Source: Maratus speciosus
Lineage: Eukaryota > Arthropoda > Arachnida > Araneae > Salticidae
Assembly (NCBI GenBank): GCA_963932465.1
Contig: OZ010788.1
Coordinates: forward strand, 666,894,484-666,958,483
Direction: 5' to 3'
DNA: 64,000 nucleotides
Shown: in pieces, positions 33,401 through 45,242 of the stretch
Layout: each line of letters starts with the position of its first letter
Numbering within the stretch: the first letter of the stretch is position 1
Made by a program: the position numbers and the translations under genes
Notes under the pieces: generated by a model
The model's database searches: none
Seen by the model: only the letters and a program-made list of their open reading frames with translations
What the model was told of the DNA's origin: nothing

Positions 33401-33522
33401 CAAAATTTTCACAAAGATTATTTGTAAATTTTATGTCTATAAAATATTCATAAAAAGAAAAATGGTATGTAATAAACAGCACATAATCTGGAAACATTTG
33501 GTAAATTACTAATTTTATTATA

Positions 33523-34469
33523 CAGTCGTACCCGTTTAAACGAATATTGAAGGTTCCAGAAAAAATATTCGATTAAGCGGGTTATTTGATTAAACGGAAT
33601 CATAACTGTAATATTTAATGCGTCATAAAAAGGCAAAAATAACCATCTACGGTATATTTAATTACCATCATAATAAATCGTTAATAAATAACATACAATA
33701 AAAATAAATACAAATGCTAATAATGCGTATTAATTTAATGTCAGTACATACATATATATAGTTTACGTCGCACTTAATGCAGCTCGTTTGAATTTGGTCA
33801 AAACTTTGCTACTTCTAATTTATGTTACTTATACTGCCTTAAAAAAATCGTATAAAGTAGTGTGTTTAAGTGGAATTTTAAAGGAGAAAATATCGAGTTA
33901 TTTTTCGAATAAGTGCAAAATATCATAACTACCATCTCGAGTCTCGAAGTGACGGCGCATTACCATTAAAGCGTGATGGTGGGGAAATCATTTGACCTGT
34001 CCATTATACACCTGCCGGACGAAATCATTGCAGGAAGAACTGAAAATTTAGAAAGAAATTCCAGCTGAAACGTGCTTTCCACGCCTATTTTCAAACACAG
34101 TGTTGAATTCAGGGGGTGGCCCGGGGGGGACATTCCCCCCCACAACAATGAGATGCCCCCCCCCGGAAGATTTGAGATTTCGTGTTTTCAACCGTCAAAA
34201 AGTGCAATTTCCGCCCAGGAACTCTATAATGTCCCGCCCCCCCCCCTAGGGCCACAGGAATCCCTCCCGGAGAAAAGTGTCTTAATTCAACACAGTTCAA
34301 ACATCGGTCACACAATTGCTATTCTATTAAGCGGGAACGTTCGTAAAAGGTATTTGGTTTAAGCGGGGGAAAATAACAGAATCAATAGGAATAAATTCGG
34401 TTCCGGAGGATTCTATTCGAATAAGCGAGGTATTCGATTATCCTTGACCCGATAAAGTGGGGAGGACTG
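33523..34469. mobile_element. pogo-like non-autonomous element nested in the Tigger relic, 947 bp
   Basis: TA at 33521-33522 and 34470-34471. Ends CAGTCGTACCCGTTTAAACG and, reverse-complemented, CAGTCCTCCCCACTTTATCG, with further matching ATTCGATTAAGCGGG-type motifs inside each end. C/G runs at 34120-34250. No transposase. Confidence 0.8.
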
Positions 34470-34619
34470 TAATGTGTTTTTTATTCTAGTAATGTTTGTG
34501 CATTAGAAGTGTACAATATTGTGCAGTAGATTTCTCCACATAATACCTGGAGTTTCACAATGAAAAATTGTCAAAAAAAGTGGGACTTTTACGCGAGTAA
34601 ACACGGTATGTAACGTACA

Positions 34620-35379
34620 CCTAAGAAAGTATCTAAGTAAGCATAAGTATCTAAGTAAGCATGTATGCAAGTAAAGAAGGCAATGTATTAAGTTTGGAGT
34701 ATTAAGAACACTGATAAAAAGTATTAAAAATAGTAAAATATTTTGGAAATTAGAAGCTATTTATTAATATTAGCCATTTATCTTTTATCTTTCTAACTTG
34801 CAAAGTTATTTTATAATTTGTTTCACCTTTTATATATGGATTACTACTAATTTAAGGTATTTCAAAATTAATTACATTATTGATCTTTTTAGTGCCTTAA
34901 ATGCTTAATTATGTTAAAGAATTCACAGAAGCATGATCTCGGTTTCGCAATTTTCCGGAATTTCAACTTTCAACATATTTCATCGCTTTTTTTAAAAACT
35001 TGTAAAATCTTTTTGACGCATGTTATGTGCGAGTTTGTTTTCTTTTGACCTCTATTTGAATATTAAAATTTCCACTCTGCGTAATACTTCCGCAATTTCA
35101 AAACTTGTAAACTTTTAAAATAAAACTTTTTTGACAGATTCAACTTCACGATATTTTTCCTCTTATAAATATTTATACCTCTTGGAATTTTAAAAATTTT
35201 CAATCAATCTTAATGATTGATCGCAGGCAACATTCTAGAAAACATTATTAATCTCTAAAGCAAAAAGGTCAAAGAATCGCGATCTTCTTCTAATAAAAGG
35301 TTTCGTTCGTTTTTTTAAAAAACTTGCTTCATTATAAATTCTAATTGCACTTAATTAATACAACACCTTACAGTCCGAT
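34620..35379. other. AT-rich non-coding stretch
   Basis: A short GTATCTAAGTAAGCAT tandem lies at 34628-34680; otherwise nothing recognised. Confidence 0.45.
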
Positions 35380-35720
35380 GGCTACAAGACATTCATATTT
35401 ACGGCATAATGCATTGGCCCAGCCCTATTATGTACAAGACACCATCCCGTCCTCTAATTAGCAGTCATTAAAGCGTGTAGAACTACAGAACCAGTGCAAA
35501 AAATCTTTCCTTGGGGCTGAGCTGTATACCTCCTTCTGCGAACTCCAGGAAGAGTACTAATTGGACGTCTACTGCAATGAAGGAGTGTGTAATGTTTGCG
35601 GGCCAACGGGTTATCGTCTGCTATGCATTTTAATGGGGGTGGGTGCCTCTCGGACCGTGAAATGAGGCCTCCCTTGGACTTGGAGAGCGTGCCTTGAAAT
35701 ATTAAATTCCATTAACAGAA
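35380..35720. other. GC-richer, non-repetitive, non-coding block
   Basis: Clearly less AT-rich than the flanks, without internal repeats or terminal inverted repeats, and closed in all frames over any useful length. This is how conserved non-coding elements or an old exon remnant look. Whether it is conserved cannot be seen here. Confidence 0.35.
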
Positions 35721-35849
35721 GAGTTTGTATCTTTTGTTCCCAGGATTTTTTTCTTTCTTTGTGAAGGGCTTTGCCGGTGAATTGTTAGTTCATGTAGAGT
35801 TTCGGTAGAGTTTTCGTAGAGCATTGGCTTTTTTTTTTTTTTTGGTTAA

Positions 35850-36381
35850 AAAGAATCCTTTTTAAGTGTCTGTTTCTTGATAAATAATTAATAATTAAGC
35901 GATGGCAGTTCTCATGTTTGAAAATACTTCATTATCAGATCAAAGAATAACTTTTGATATAAAAAAATCGTGTTTAAAGAAAAGATGTTAGTTTCGACTA
36001 ATTGTTTTCGTTTCGGCACCTATAAAAGGTACAGTGAATAAGCTGGATTGACTGCCACCTAGATTGACTGAATAAACTTTCAAGTGCACCTGGGAGTAAC
36101 TTTTTGTGTTTAAAAAGAGTTTAAAACATTTAAAAAATGTTTAAAGGATTAGGATTGTTAATTTTTTTGATAAAAACTTATGCCAGTTTCCGTATTTGAA
36201 AATGCTTCATTAGCAGATCAAAGGATAACTCTTCATAGAAAGTTTTTAAAACTTTACTTAAGTGTATTCTCAAATCCAAAAGGGCAACTTTCTGACATAA
36301 GTTTTAATTTTTTTTTGTTCGAAAATGCATGAAACTAGCTGGTGTTGTTGTTCAGAAGCTATATAATCGAGCTGTTTTTTT

Positions 36382-36416
<35 letters not shown>

Positions 36417-39290
36417 AAACGCAATAGATCTTTCAGAATATAGTGTCAAACTGGACGTTTTGAACCGAATTTCCGCGCAGCAGGAGAAAAGACACTCAAG
36501 AGCGGGCGAAAACGTGTTTGTCACGTGATCAAAATCGCTTATAACTCAATAGGTAATTTATTATCAAAAAATGGAAAACACAGTTCGATTCCAAATCGCT
36601 TCCATGGCCAGGTTTTCCAAATTTATATCTTTCCGTTAAAAAATGAATTTGTAAATGTGTCAAAATGTTTTGCGCTTGTTGAGCAGAGCAGTTAAGAACA
36701 GCCTTAAGGAGGCGTGAAATTGCTTTTTTTCAACTTATTGTTTTCGTTTTGATATTCTTTTTAAATCACCTATATTCACTAAATAAACTTTCAAGTACAC
36801 CTCAGAATAATTAATGCGTAAGTGACTTGTTCGCACAGTTTCGTAGAGAAGTGTTACACTTCTTCCACATAATTGTGAACACGCGTTTGAAAATATTTCA
36901 TTAGTAGGCCAAATAATAACTTCTGATATATGAAATATATTTAGAGTGGAGGAGTAAAACAACCATTTTGATTAAACATTTTTGATTTCGTATTCTTTTA
37001 ACCTTTCTATTACAGGCCAGGACAAGCGAATATTTCTATATTCACAAGGCTTTGTACGACGTCCCGTTATTTTCCAGGTGAAATATCAGTATTTTTTTTT
37101 TATAAAAAAATAAATCTAGTTACAACGCGCGAAATTTCGCCTAATTTAAAGAAAGATTTTCTATAGGAAAATACGGGTATACCGAAGAATCTCCTGGTCT
37201 GGAAATTCCAGGACCTGTACGAATCCTGATTTAACTGCACCACAATTTACAGAAATTTTCCTTTGTGGTGGTTTTCGGTTAAAAATATCCTAGTATGGCT
37301 GAGATTGTTTTTCAAAATAAAAATAAGTCCATAGGTATGTATATGTCAGTACTAGTAGTAAGAGGTTTATAGCAGGAGTTACGAATGCTGCTACAGCCTA
37401 AGAGTGGCGCAGCAAATGTTATCTGGTTAAGAACAAAAATAAATTCAGGAATACTTAATAATGTATCTTATTTCGATTTGGGAAGAGCCTTAAAGGCATC
37501 TTAACTCAAGAAACTTTAAAATACATCTGACTGTGAATTGTTCGCACAGTTTGGTAGAGAGAGAACAGATGAGTGAGTACTGATGTAAAAGTGCTGATGT
37601 AAAATATTTCTTTCGTAGACTAATTAAGGGGGCTGGTCACTCAACTTCCAATTTCCCCTTGGTAATGTAAAATCTATGGGCATTGGATGCATTCGTCTAT
37701 TTAAAATGTCTCCTCGGGAAATTAATATTTTTAACTTCTATTATTTGTGTACACTTCCTAAAAGATGTCCCTTTTTTTCTTAGTTCTCAAACTATTTCTA
37801 AAGTATAGACTTAATTTTATAGGAAGTGTTAAAATCTTACTCACAGTTCGCCCGCTTTTAACGCATAAAATATTAAATTCAGTCTAGATTTTAGAAATAT
37901 TTTGAAAACTAAGAAAAAGAGACATCCTTTAGGAAGAGTACACAGAAAAAAGATGTTAAAAATATGTATTTCCCGAGAAGATATTTTGAATATACGAATG
38001 CATCAAAAGTCCATAGACTTAACATTACGGAGGAGAATTCCGAAGCTAAGTGACCAGCCACCTTAAGCGATGTTTGTTCGCCTATTTCGAAAATTTCTTT
38101 ATTAACTGAAGAAACTTTCAAATGCATCTGACTGTGAGTTGCCCGTACAGTTTTGTCGGGAACTGATTATTGTTTGCTAAAGTGTACTAATGTTAAAGTG
38201 CTGATGTAAAATATTTCTTTCGTAAGCTAATTAAGCGATGTTTGTTCGCCTATTTCGAATGTTTCTTTATTAATTGAAGAAACTTTCAAATACATCTGAC
38301 TGTGAATTGTTCGTACAGTTTTGTAGAAAACAGATTATTGTTTGCTAAAGAGTACTGATGTAAACGTGCTGATGAAAAATATTTCTTTCTTAAGCTAATT
38401 AAGCGATGTTTTTTCGCCTATTTCGAACGTTTCTTTATTAACTGTTGAAACTTTAAAATACATCTGACTGTGAATTGCCCGTACAGTTTGGTAGAGAACA
38501 GATTATTGCTTTCTAAAAAGTACTGATGTAAAAAGTGCTGATATAAAATATTTCTTTCGTAGACTAATTAAGCTATGTTTGTTCGCCTATTTCTAAAGTT
38601 TCTTTATTAACTGAAAAAAAAAATTTAAAATACATCTGACTGTGAATTGTCCATACAGTTTTGTTGGGAACTGATTATTGTTTGCTAAAGAGTACTGATG
38701 TAAACGTGCTGATGTAAATTATTTTTTTCGAAAGCTAATTAAGTGACGTTTGTTCGCCTATTTCGAATGTTTCTTTATTAACTCAAGAAACTTTAAAATA
38801 CATCTGACTGTAAATTGTCCGTACAGTTTTGTAGAGAACAGATTATTGTTTGCTAAAGAGTACTGATGTAAACTTGCTGATGTAAAATATTTCTTTCGAA
38901 AGCTAACTATGCGATGTTTGTTCGCCTATTTTGAAAATACTCCTTTAGGCGATCAAAGAATAACTTTCGAAAGCTATTCCTTTGTTTTTTATTTGGTATT
39001 CTTTAAAAAGCATTTATACGGAACCTTCGTTTTCTCGGTAAACTTTTAAGTGCACATGAGATCTTTTATTTTTTTTTAAACCTTTTGAATTATTTCTTAT
39101 GCTTCTATAACCGAGCGTTTATACGAAAGAATTGAAAATTACTTCATTAGGCGATCAAAGAATAACTTTCGAAAGCTATTACTTTCTGTTTTTTATTTGG
39201 TATTCTTTAAAAAGCATTTATACGGAAACTTCGTTTTCTTGGTAAACTTTTAAGTGCACATGAGATCCATTTTTTTTTTTAAACGAACTA
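35850..39290 (+). repeat. Satellite domain, ~169-bp unit
   Basis: The clearest units begin with GCGATGTTTGTTCGCCTATT at 38067, 38235, 38403, 38572, 38743 and 38911, spaced 168-171 bp. Each contains ACATCTGACTGTGAATTG and GAGTACTGATGTAAA. Older, diverged pieces (AATACTTCATTA-AGATCAAAGAATAAC, AAACTTTCAAGTGCAC) extend the domain to both sides. Confidence 0.85.
37628..38062. mobile_element. Foldback TTAA-target element inside the satellite, 435 bp
   Basis: TTAA at 37624-37627 and 38063-38066. Ends GGGGGCTGGTCACTCAACTT and, reverse-complemented, GGTGGCTGGTCACTTAGCTT. The arms, about 210 bp each, are complements (AGTCTATGGAC, CTTTTTCTTAG). Sibling satellite units read CTAATTAAGCGATG with one TTAA, which gives the empty site. 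Confidence 0.9.
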
Positions 39291-39439
39291 TTTGTTATAT
39301 CTCTGTAACCGAAGTAGTCTTTGATATGCATGGAATTTCTCCAGATTTTCACGAAATTCGGTTCAAAGGAATTTAAACTTGGTGAAAAATTAAGGCTCTA
39401 AATTAAGCACTCTTTCTTTAAAGAAAGAGACTTTTCAGG

Positions 39440-39850
39440 TGCGTTCGTAATTATATAAATACGCACCTATAGTCGTCGTTCGGTCCGTCTGTCTGTCCGT
39501 CCGTCCGCATGTAACAGAGCAAAAACTACCCAACCGAATGGTCTGAAATTTTAAATATATAATTATTGTAAAATTTTGTCGAGTCATTTCGAATTTTATG
39601 AAAATCGGATGGATAGTTTAATTACAGGGACAGTCAAAATTTTCAGTTCATGACGGCCAATGGGAAAAAATTATTCCAAGTGCCTTTTAATGATGTTAGA
39701 GCCTTTCGAACAGAATGAAATGGATATACACTTGAAGTGCACTAAAATATATATCCAGTACAACATGCGGTGCAAAAAAATAATTTTAAAACTAGTTATA
39801 GAACGAACGCACTTCATTTGCCACGTTTGACGTGCAATTTTCAACTTGTT
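39440..39850 (+). repeat. Dispersed repeat R3, uninterrupted copy
   Basis: Begins GGTGCGTTCGTAATTATATA, passes GTCTGTCTGTCCGTCCG and CCAACCGAATGGTCTG, and ends at GACGTGCAATTTTCAACTTG. The single TTAA at 39687-39690 is the site where the 3.29-kb element sits in the copy at 22.6-26.3 kb. Confidence 0.85.
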
Positions 39851-39909
39851 TTCTTTAAGAAGGGCTGTGCAATTTGTAAAGCTACGGTAGGATTTTCGTA
39901 TATTTTAAG

Positions 39910-40664
39910 TAGAGATCGACCGAAAATTCGGTTTGGTTTTCGGCAAAAAATCAGAGTTAAGCGAAATTTCGTTTTCGGAGAAAATGCTGTTGAAAATTCA
40001 GCCGGACCGAAACTATCCGTATTCCAAAAATCTTGTTTCTTCCTTCTGAAATGTTTCGACATTAGTCATTGATTTGAGCTGTATCGGCTCAAATGAGACA
40101 CTGTTTATCTATTGCTATGAACTCAGTGTTTATAAATATCAGTCATGACCGACTCAAGACGTGAGTGCAAATTATAAAGCAAGCAATAGCAATGCATATG
40201 ACACTTAACTTTGAAGACGCTTTTCACGTGCACATTAAAAGCTGCAGACTTAACAGTAATAGAAAATTTTTAGTTTGAAACCATAAAAGTGTTTCGAATA
40301 CTGTTTGAGAAAGTTCTAGTATAACAGATGATCATTTACAAAAATCATTATAAAAAGATATATCGAGGTATGTATACCTAAAGCTTTAATTAGTTGAAAT
40401 TTCTATAATTAGGAAAAATTTGTGTGTTGTAGATGAATTAATTATATTTTATTTTATATGAAAATAAAAAGTTTTCATCAGAGGCACAGAGAGTCAACTT
40501 GGACCAATGCATAATTACACTTATAATTAATGAATAATTATTATGTATATACATACATATGTATTAATTACTTAAAAAATTTGGATATTTTCGTTCTCGG
40601 CGGAAAATAGAAAGATTACCGAAATTCGGTTTCGGTCTTGAAAACCTGATTTGTTCTATCCTTA
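39910..40664. mobile_element. hAT-like non-autonomous element, 755 bp
   Basis: A perfect 8-bp duplication ATTTTAAG flanks it (39902-39909, 40665-40672). Ends TAGAGATCGACCGAAAATTC and, reverse-complemented, TAAGGATAGAACAAATC, with CCGAAAACCGAATTTCGG-type motifs inside both ends. No transposase. Confidence 0.8.
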
Positions 40665-40869
40665 ATTTTAAGTATTTCTTAGACGTACTAATTTTTGGGT
40701 ACTACTATTTACGAATAATAATCTTCGCCTTTATTTTATTCCAGAATCCAAATTACTATTCGAAAATAGCGTTATTAAAAATATGGCCTTTTGTGCAAAT
40801 CTGGAACATTAAGTTAGCTTTTTTGACAGATCTGTAACAACTAACAGATGAAGTTCCAAGTTAAGCATT

Positions 40870-41301
40870 TAAAGAAAATACTTCATTTTAATTTGTAAAT
40901 AAAAAAACACTTCATCAGAAACCAAAAAAGCAAAAAGAAACCCCGAGGCAAGTAATTACTTGATAGAAATCGAAAATTAGTTTTCATTATTATTTAAAAA
41001 AGAAAAATTATTTTTTGATTCAATAAATTAAACAAAATATCGAAAAAATCAAATATTTCAGATCGGGTTACTCTCTCCTAAAATAAAGATATTACTTTTA
41101 TTCATTAATTAGAATGGAACAATTACATTCCGTTTTTAATTAATGATGGAAAAAGACACTTGTTAATGATTTTTTTCGCTCAATTACTGAAAAATGGACT
41201 ATTAGGAATTAAATTAATAAAAAATTTAACTTTCGCATCCAAATTCAATTTCGCTTGAATAATTAAAAAGGCTATTTTTCCATATTTTTCGTAGCACAAA
41301 T

Positions 41302-41336
<35 letters not shown>

Positions 41337-41725
41337 GTAGCGTGTTGTATTTATGAAAATTTTGAATACCCTTGAATAAAGAGAAGACAGGAAACAAAAA
41401 CATCCTAAGACTACAAATGGAAGTATGTTGATGAAAAAAAATATTTATTTATAAAATAGACTCCAAACAAATAAAGTCAGCAAAAACAATAATTATGTCT
41501 CATTAACGGTACTGTAATTAATGCTTAGAAAAAAATCACTTATGAATGTTTTTTCAAACTCATTTGCCAAAGATGGACTCCTTAAAATTAAATTAATAAG
41601 AAAACACTCAAGAACAATATATTCATTAACTTTTCACGTTATTTTTCTTGGTGCGAGTGTTGTTTTTTGTAATGGGTAAAATAACTTAAAAGTTTTAATA
41701 TCATACAGATAAAGGGAATTAGAAA
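40870..41725 (-). repeat. AT-rich dispersed repeat N1, inverted copy
   Basis: Reverse complement of parts of 30560-31690: GGTTTCTGATGAAGTG, ATTACTGAAAAATGGACTAT and AATTAATGATGG blocks. A poly-T run at about 41303-41335. Confidence 0.55.
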
Positions 41726-42520
41726 AAATTTAAAACATTTGAAGGCTAATTTATTTATCAAGCACTTTGCTGATACATAATTATTAATTTATAAAGTAGA
41801 TTATCAAGTGAAGAATATTTTTGTAAATAAATTAAGTGGTTGCAGATAGTTTCATTCTAAAATTCTTATTTTCTTAAAATTTAGGAAGGTAAATTAATTA
41901 AACAAAAAAGAAAGCGACAAAAGCATAATGTTTCTTAAAATACGCAAAAATAGAGTATAAATTTAACTTTTGATCTCTAAGATATTACGACGATAAAAAG
42001 GAATTATTGCTTTATAAATAAGTACCAACTGAATAAAATTACTAAAAATATTTTTTGTACACAATTAAGTAATTGCAGTTAAAGTAGCTTCATTCTCTTC
42101 TTTTTTTCTGATTAGATTAAGTTAATTTAAGTAATTAAACCGAATGTAATAATACAATAAGAACTTAGTTACAATAAGAACTTAAAATACGTCGGAAAAG
42201 GAAAATTTAAATTTTAAGCTTTTTATTGATGAAATTTTTATTTATTTTTAAGACAAGCTGCAAAGTCAACAAAGTTAGTAAAAATATTTGAAAGCAGTTC
42301 GAATGACAAACATTTTTCTATTTTTTATATATACATAAACTAAAACTACAAGCTGAATTTAAAAAAGTATAATGCAATAATGATAATAATAATAATAATA
42401 AATGTGTAGAATAAAGGTTCCATGTTTTCGAAAAATTGATTGAAAGAACATCAAAATATTTTAAAAAATGTATACATTTTTTTTCTAGGTATTTTCTTTG
42501 AAGCTTATGACATTGTACGC
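41726..42520. other. AT-rich non-coding stretch
   Basis: An ATA/AAT microsatellite at about 42376-42400; no gene or element recognised. Confidence 0.45.
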
Positions 42521-42524
42521 TTAA

Positions 42525-43240
42525 GCTCTTGAAGGGCGATGTTATCTCATTCATATCACTTAATTTTAATCAAGATTTGTACCAGAATTTGTTAAGGGGC
42601 CTTCCACAAATGACGTCACGCTTGGAAGGGGGGAGGAGGGCTCCTGAAATTATGACAATTTGTGACAAGGGTGTGGGAGGGGGGGTAAGAAGAAATGTGA
42701 CATCACACATTTTGGTTAAAATAAAAGCATTAAAAATCAGCAGATTAAATTTTGAAGTTGTTTTGAAATTAAAGTAATTTTGTGTTCATAAAGTAAAGAT
42801 AAGATTTAAAGCCAAATTCCAAAATACTAATGTTTTCAATTGCTTTTTCATATTAATATTTTATTACTATTGTATATTAATAATGTTTTTTATTGTAAAC
42901 CTAAATCTTATTTCATACAAAATAAGAACACGAATTATTTCTATTGTTATGCTCACATATGTCATTAAAATACATACTTAAAGTTTAAAAATAAAATTTG
43001 AAATGAAATATGATCTAAAACGTAGTGCTTTGTTTCTGAACTGCAAGTATATGTTTATGTAATGTAGCGTGACATGTGACGAGGGGGGGGGGGGAGGGTG
43101 AAGCGTGACACTTTGTGACAAAGGGGGGGGGGTGCCAAAAATATTGAAAAAATGTGTGACATCATTTATGGACCGCCCCTAATACAATTTTACTTTTATA
43201 ACATTAATCGTTTTTTTTAAAAGTAAAGTCCCTGAAAGAG
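42525..43240. mobile_element. TTAA-target element related to the 3.29-kb element, 716 bp
   Basis: TTAA at 42521-42524 and 43241-43244. The left end GCTCTTGAAGGGCGATG and the ATCACTTAATTTTAATC that follows align with the left end of the 22746 element. The right end reverse-complemented is CTCTTTCAGGGAC. It holds another element at 42595-43180. Confidence 0.7.
42595..43180. mobile_element. Nested MITE with AGGGGC ends, 586 bp
   Basis: Ends AGGGGCCTTCCACAAATGAC and, reverse-complemented, AGGGGCGGTCCATAAATGAT, each followed by GTCAC. GTGACA and poly-G runs recur inside. Family unclassified. Confidence 0.75.
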
Positions 43241-43244
43241 TTAA

Positions 43245-43594
43245 AGAATTTTCAAATAGAACAAATTAATAACAATTAGCTTGTACTACACGTGAAAAAT
43301 CCCTTGGTTAGCAAACAATTTGTGATTAAATTAAACATATAATTCTGTTTGAAAATGCTGGTGTTCGAAAATTCCGGGGAGTTGATAGGTAAAAATGATA
43401 CGTTGATTTGATTTTAAGTTTAAGAGTAATATGGAAATTTCCAGATCAAAAGAATGTCAAAATTTTAAAGTCAAAATCTTGTGAAGTATTTTAAAGATAA
43501 TAAACTATAACAATTCTTCCTACTAATTATATCAATATTATAAATTATCTGTTCAAAATTTTCGTACATATTTTTACTAAAGCTTTTTGACTAT
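43245..43594. other. AT-rich non-coding stretch
   Basis: Nothing recognised. Confidence 0.4.
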
Positions 43595-43598
43595 TTAA

Positions 43599-43801
43599 CA
43601 CTAAAAGGACCGTGATGGGTAATTTTAACCCTTACCATATGGATATATTTCTGTTCGAACCAGAAATTTTTTTACAAAATAATTTTAAAAGATACAAAAG
43701 AGAAAAATGGTCAAATAAATAATTTAAATAGTTTAAAATAAAAAAATCTGGTGTAAAATATTTTTATAAAACTTAAGGGAAAATTCCCGGCCTTTCTAGT
43801 G
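43599..43801. mobile_element. TTAA-target MITE, 203 bp
   Basis: TTAA at 43595-43598 and 43802-43805. Ends CACTAAAAGGACCGTGATGG and, reverse-complemented, CACTAGAAAGGCCGGGAAT. Confidence 0.75.
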
Positions 43802-43805
43802 TTAA

Positions 43806-44689
43806 AATATGCTTATTCTTTTGTGCAATATAAATGTAATTAAAATTTAAACAAAACGTTTCATATTTAAGATATAAAGTTAATTTTCTCTGAAAATTCT
43901 TTAAACAAAATATAAATACCGATTTTTTTAAAACACAACAAATTAAATGATAAAATAATTCGATAACACTTATTTTAAATTGCATCTACGATGAAAGTTA
44001 ATCAAAATTCATTATTTAGCAATTTGTTATTATTCAACTAATACTTTTTTGTTCTTAGAATAAGATTCTATTAAAATTTAAAATAGTAATAGAGAAAATA
44101 TCTTGTTTTGTTTTACTGTTTACAAGTTAAAGCGGTATCATTTTTTGCTAAAAGCGTTTTATTAAAAGAATACCCAGAAGATGGCAGCACCATAAAAAAT
44201 TCTTTGAAAACAGTTATTGCTGTCTACAAATGTGATTTTTGAAAAACAATTTTTGGAATTCAATAAACGATGATGCGTAAAATCCAAGATTTAAACAAAT
44301 AAATCAAAAAATACATATAAATAAATAGAAAGATAAAAAATGGCAATTATATTTTTTACAAATTAAAAAACAAAATCAAGCATAAACATATATATTTTTT
44401 TAAAGATGCGTATTTTGTAATGATATACAAGGAATGATACAATGGATTGATGAAATATTTTTTATTGGAAAATATTAAAAATAAACTTAAAGGATTTTTT
44501 TTAATGGTCATTTCCTCTATTAAATCTTTTTTCTTTATCATAATGAAACATATTTTTTCAAATCATCATTAAACTACAGGAATGAAATCAATTTATTTTA
44601 ATGCAGGTTTTATTTCATATAATATGCTGAAAAACAACAACAACAAACAAACAAAAAGTTGGTTGGTTGTGTTCATGACGGCCAATTAT
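43806..44689. other. AT-rich non-coding stretch
   Basis: Nothing recognised beyond an AACAACAACAAACAAAC microsatellite near 44634-44655. Confidence 0.4.
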
Positions 44690-44900
44690 CAACACGAGGG
44701 GTATAGGCTCTAAGAGGATGGGGGGTGTCCTCCGCGGCGGTCTTTCTAAGGGAACCTAACCCGTATTTACGCAAGGAAATCCAAGGTTCGAAGGAAACCA
44801 CGGAAAATTCCGAACGATTAGGCCGACGGGCGCGATTGGGTTCGAAACCACCACCTCTTGTCTACTAGCTTCGACAGCAGAACCTCTCGGCCACTGGTGA
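44690..44900 (-). mobile_element. tRNA-derived SINE, class II tRNA head
   Basis: The minus strand has A box TGGCCGAGAGG (44883-44893 region) and B box GGTTTCGAACC (about 44838-44849), spaced as in a long-variable-arm tRNA (Ser/Leu type). Next comes TTTTCCGTGGTTTCC, then AAATACGGGTTAGGTTCCCT. This layout resembles widespread arachnid SINEs. A different family from the 2.6/2.8/19.9-kb copies. Confidence 0.65.
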
Positions 44901-44944
44901 AGAGGGGAAAAAAAAGAAAGAAAGAAAGTCACCCTCAACCTCGC

Positions 44945-45242
44945 ATTGTTTTTATCTTACCTTAGTAAAAAGTGAGAAATAATTAATTAAAATAATAACT
45001 ATGATGATTTAGATTTATTAAAATAAATCTGTATTTATTAATGTATGTACAAATAACAATATTTTTAAATGAGTGAAAAGTACAATCCTTTATGAAACAA
45101 AAAATGAAACAATTCACGAAAGAAATGAAAAATTTAACGTTTTCTAAAAATAAATCGTTTATCTTCAATCTTAGTACCACGCCAAATTGACACAATCAGG
45201 GAAGGAGCAATTTTAATTAAGCTGTTGGCATAGTAGTAATAT
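44945..45242. other. AT-rich non-coding stretch
   Basis: Nothing recognised. Confidence 0.4.

Larger units (their letters stand above)
32803..34610 (+). mobile_element. Tigger-like element relic split by a second element
   Basis: TA at 32801-32802 and 34611-34612. Ends CATACCGTGTTGAAGC and, reverse-complemented, CATACCGTGTTTACTCGCG. It holds a broken DDE domain (32880-33400) and is interrupted by the 947-bp element at 33523-34469. Confidence 0.7.

Noticed and set aside
34072..34362. Proline-rich 96-codon frame
   Set aside because: It lies over C-runs inside the nested pogo-like element and has a counterpart frame on the other strand.
44756..44938. 60-codon minus-strand frame
   Set aside because: It reads through the tRNA-derived SINE and its tRNA-like head.
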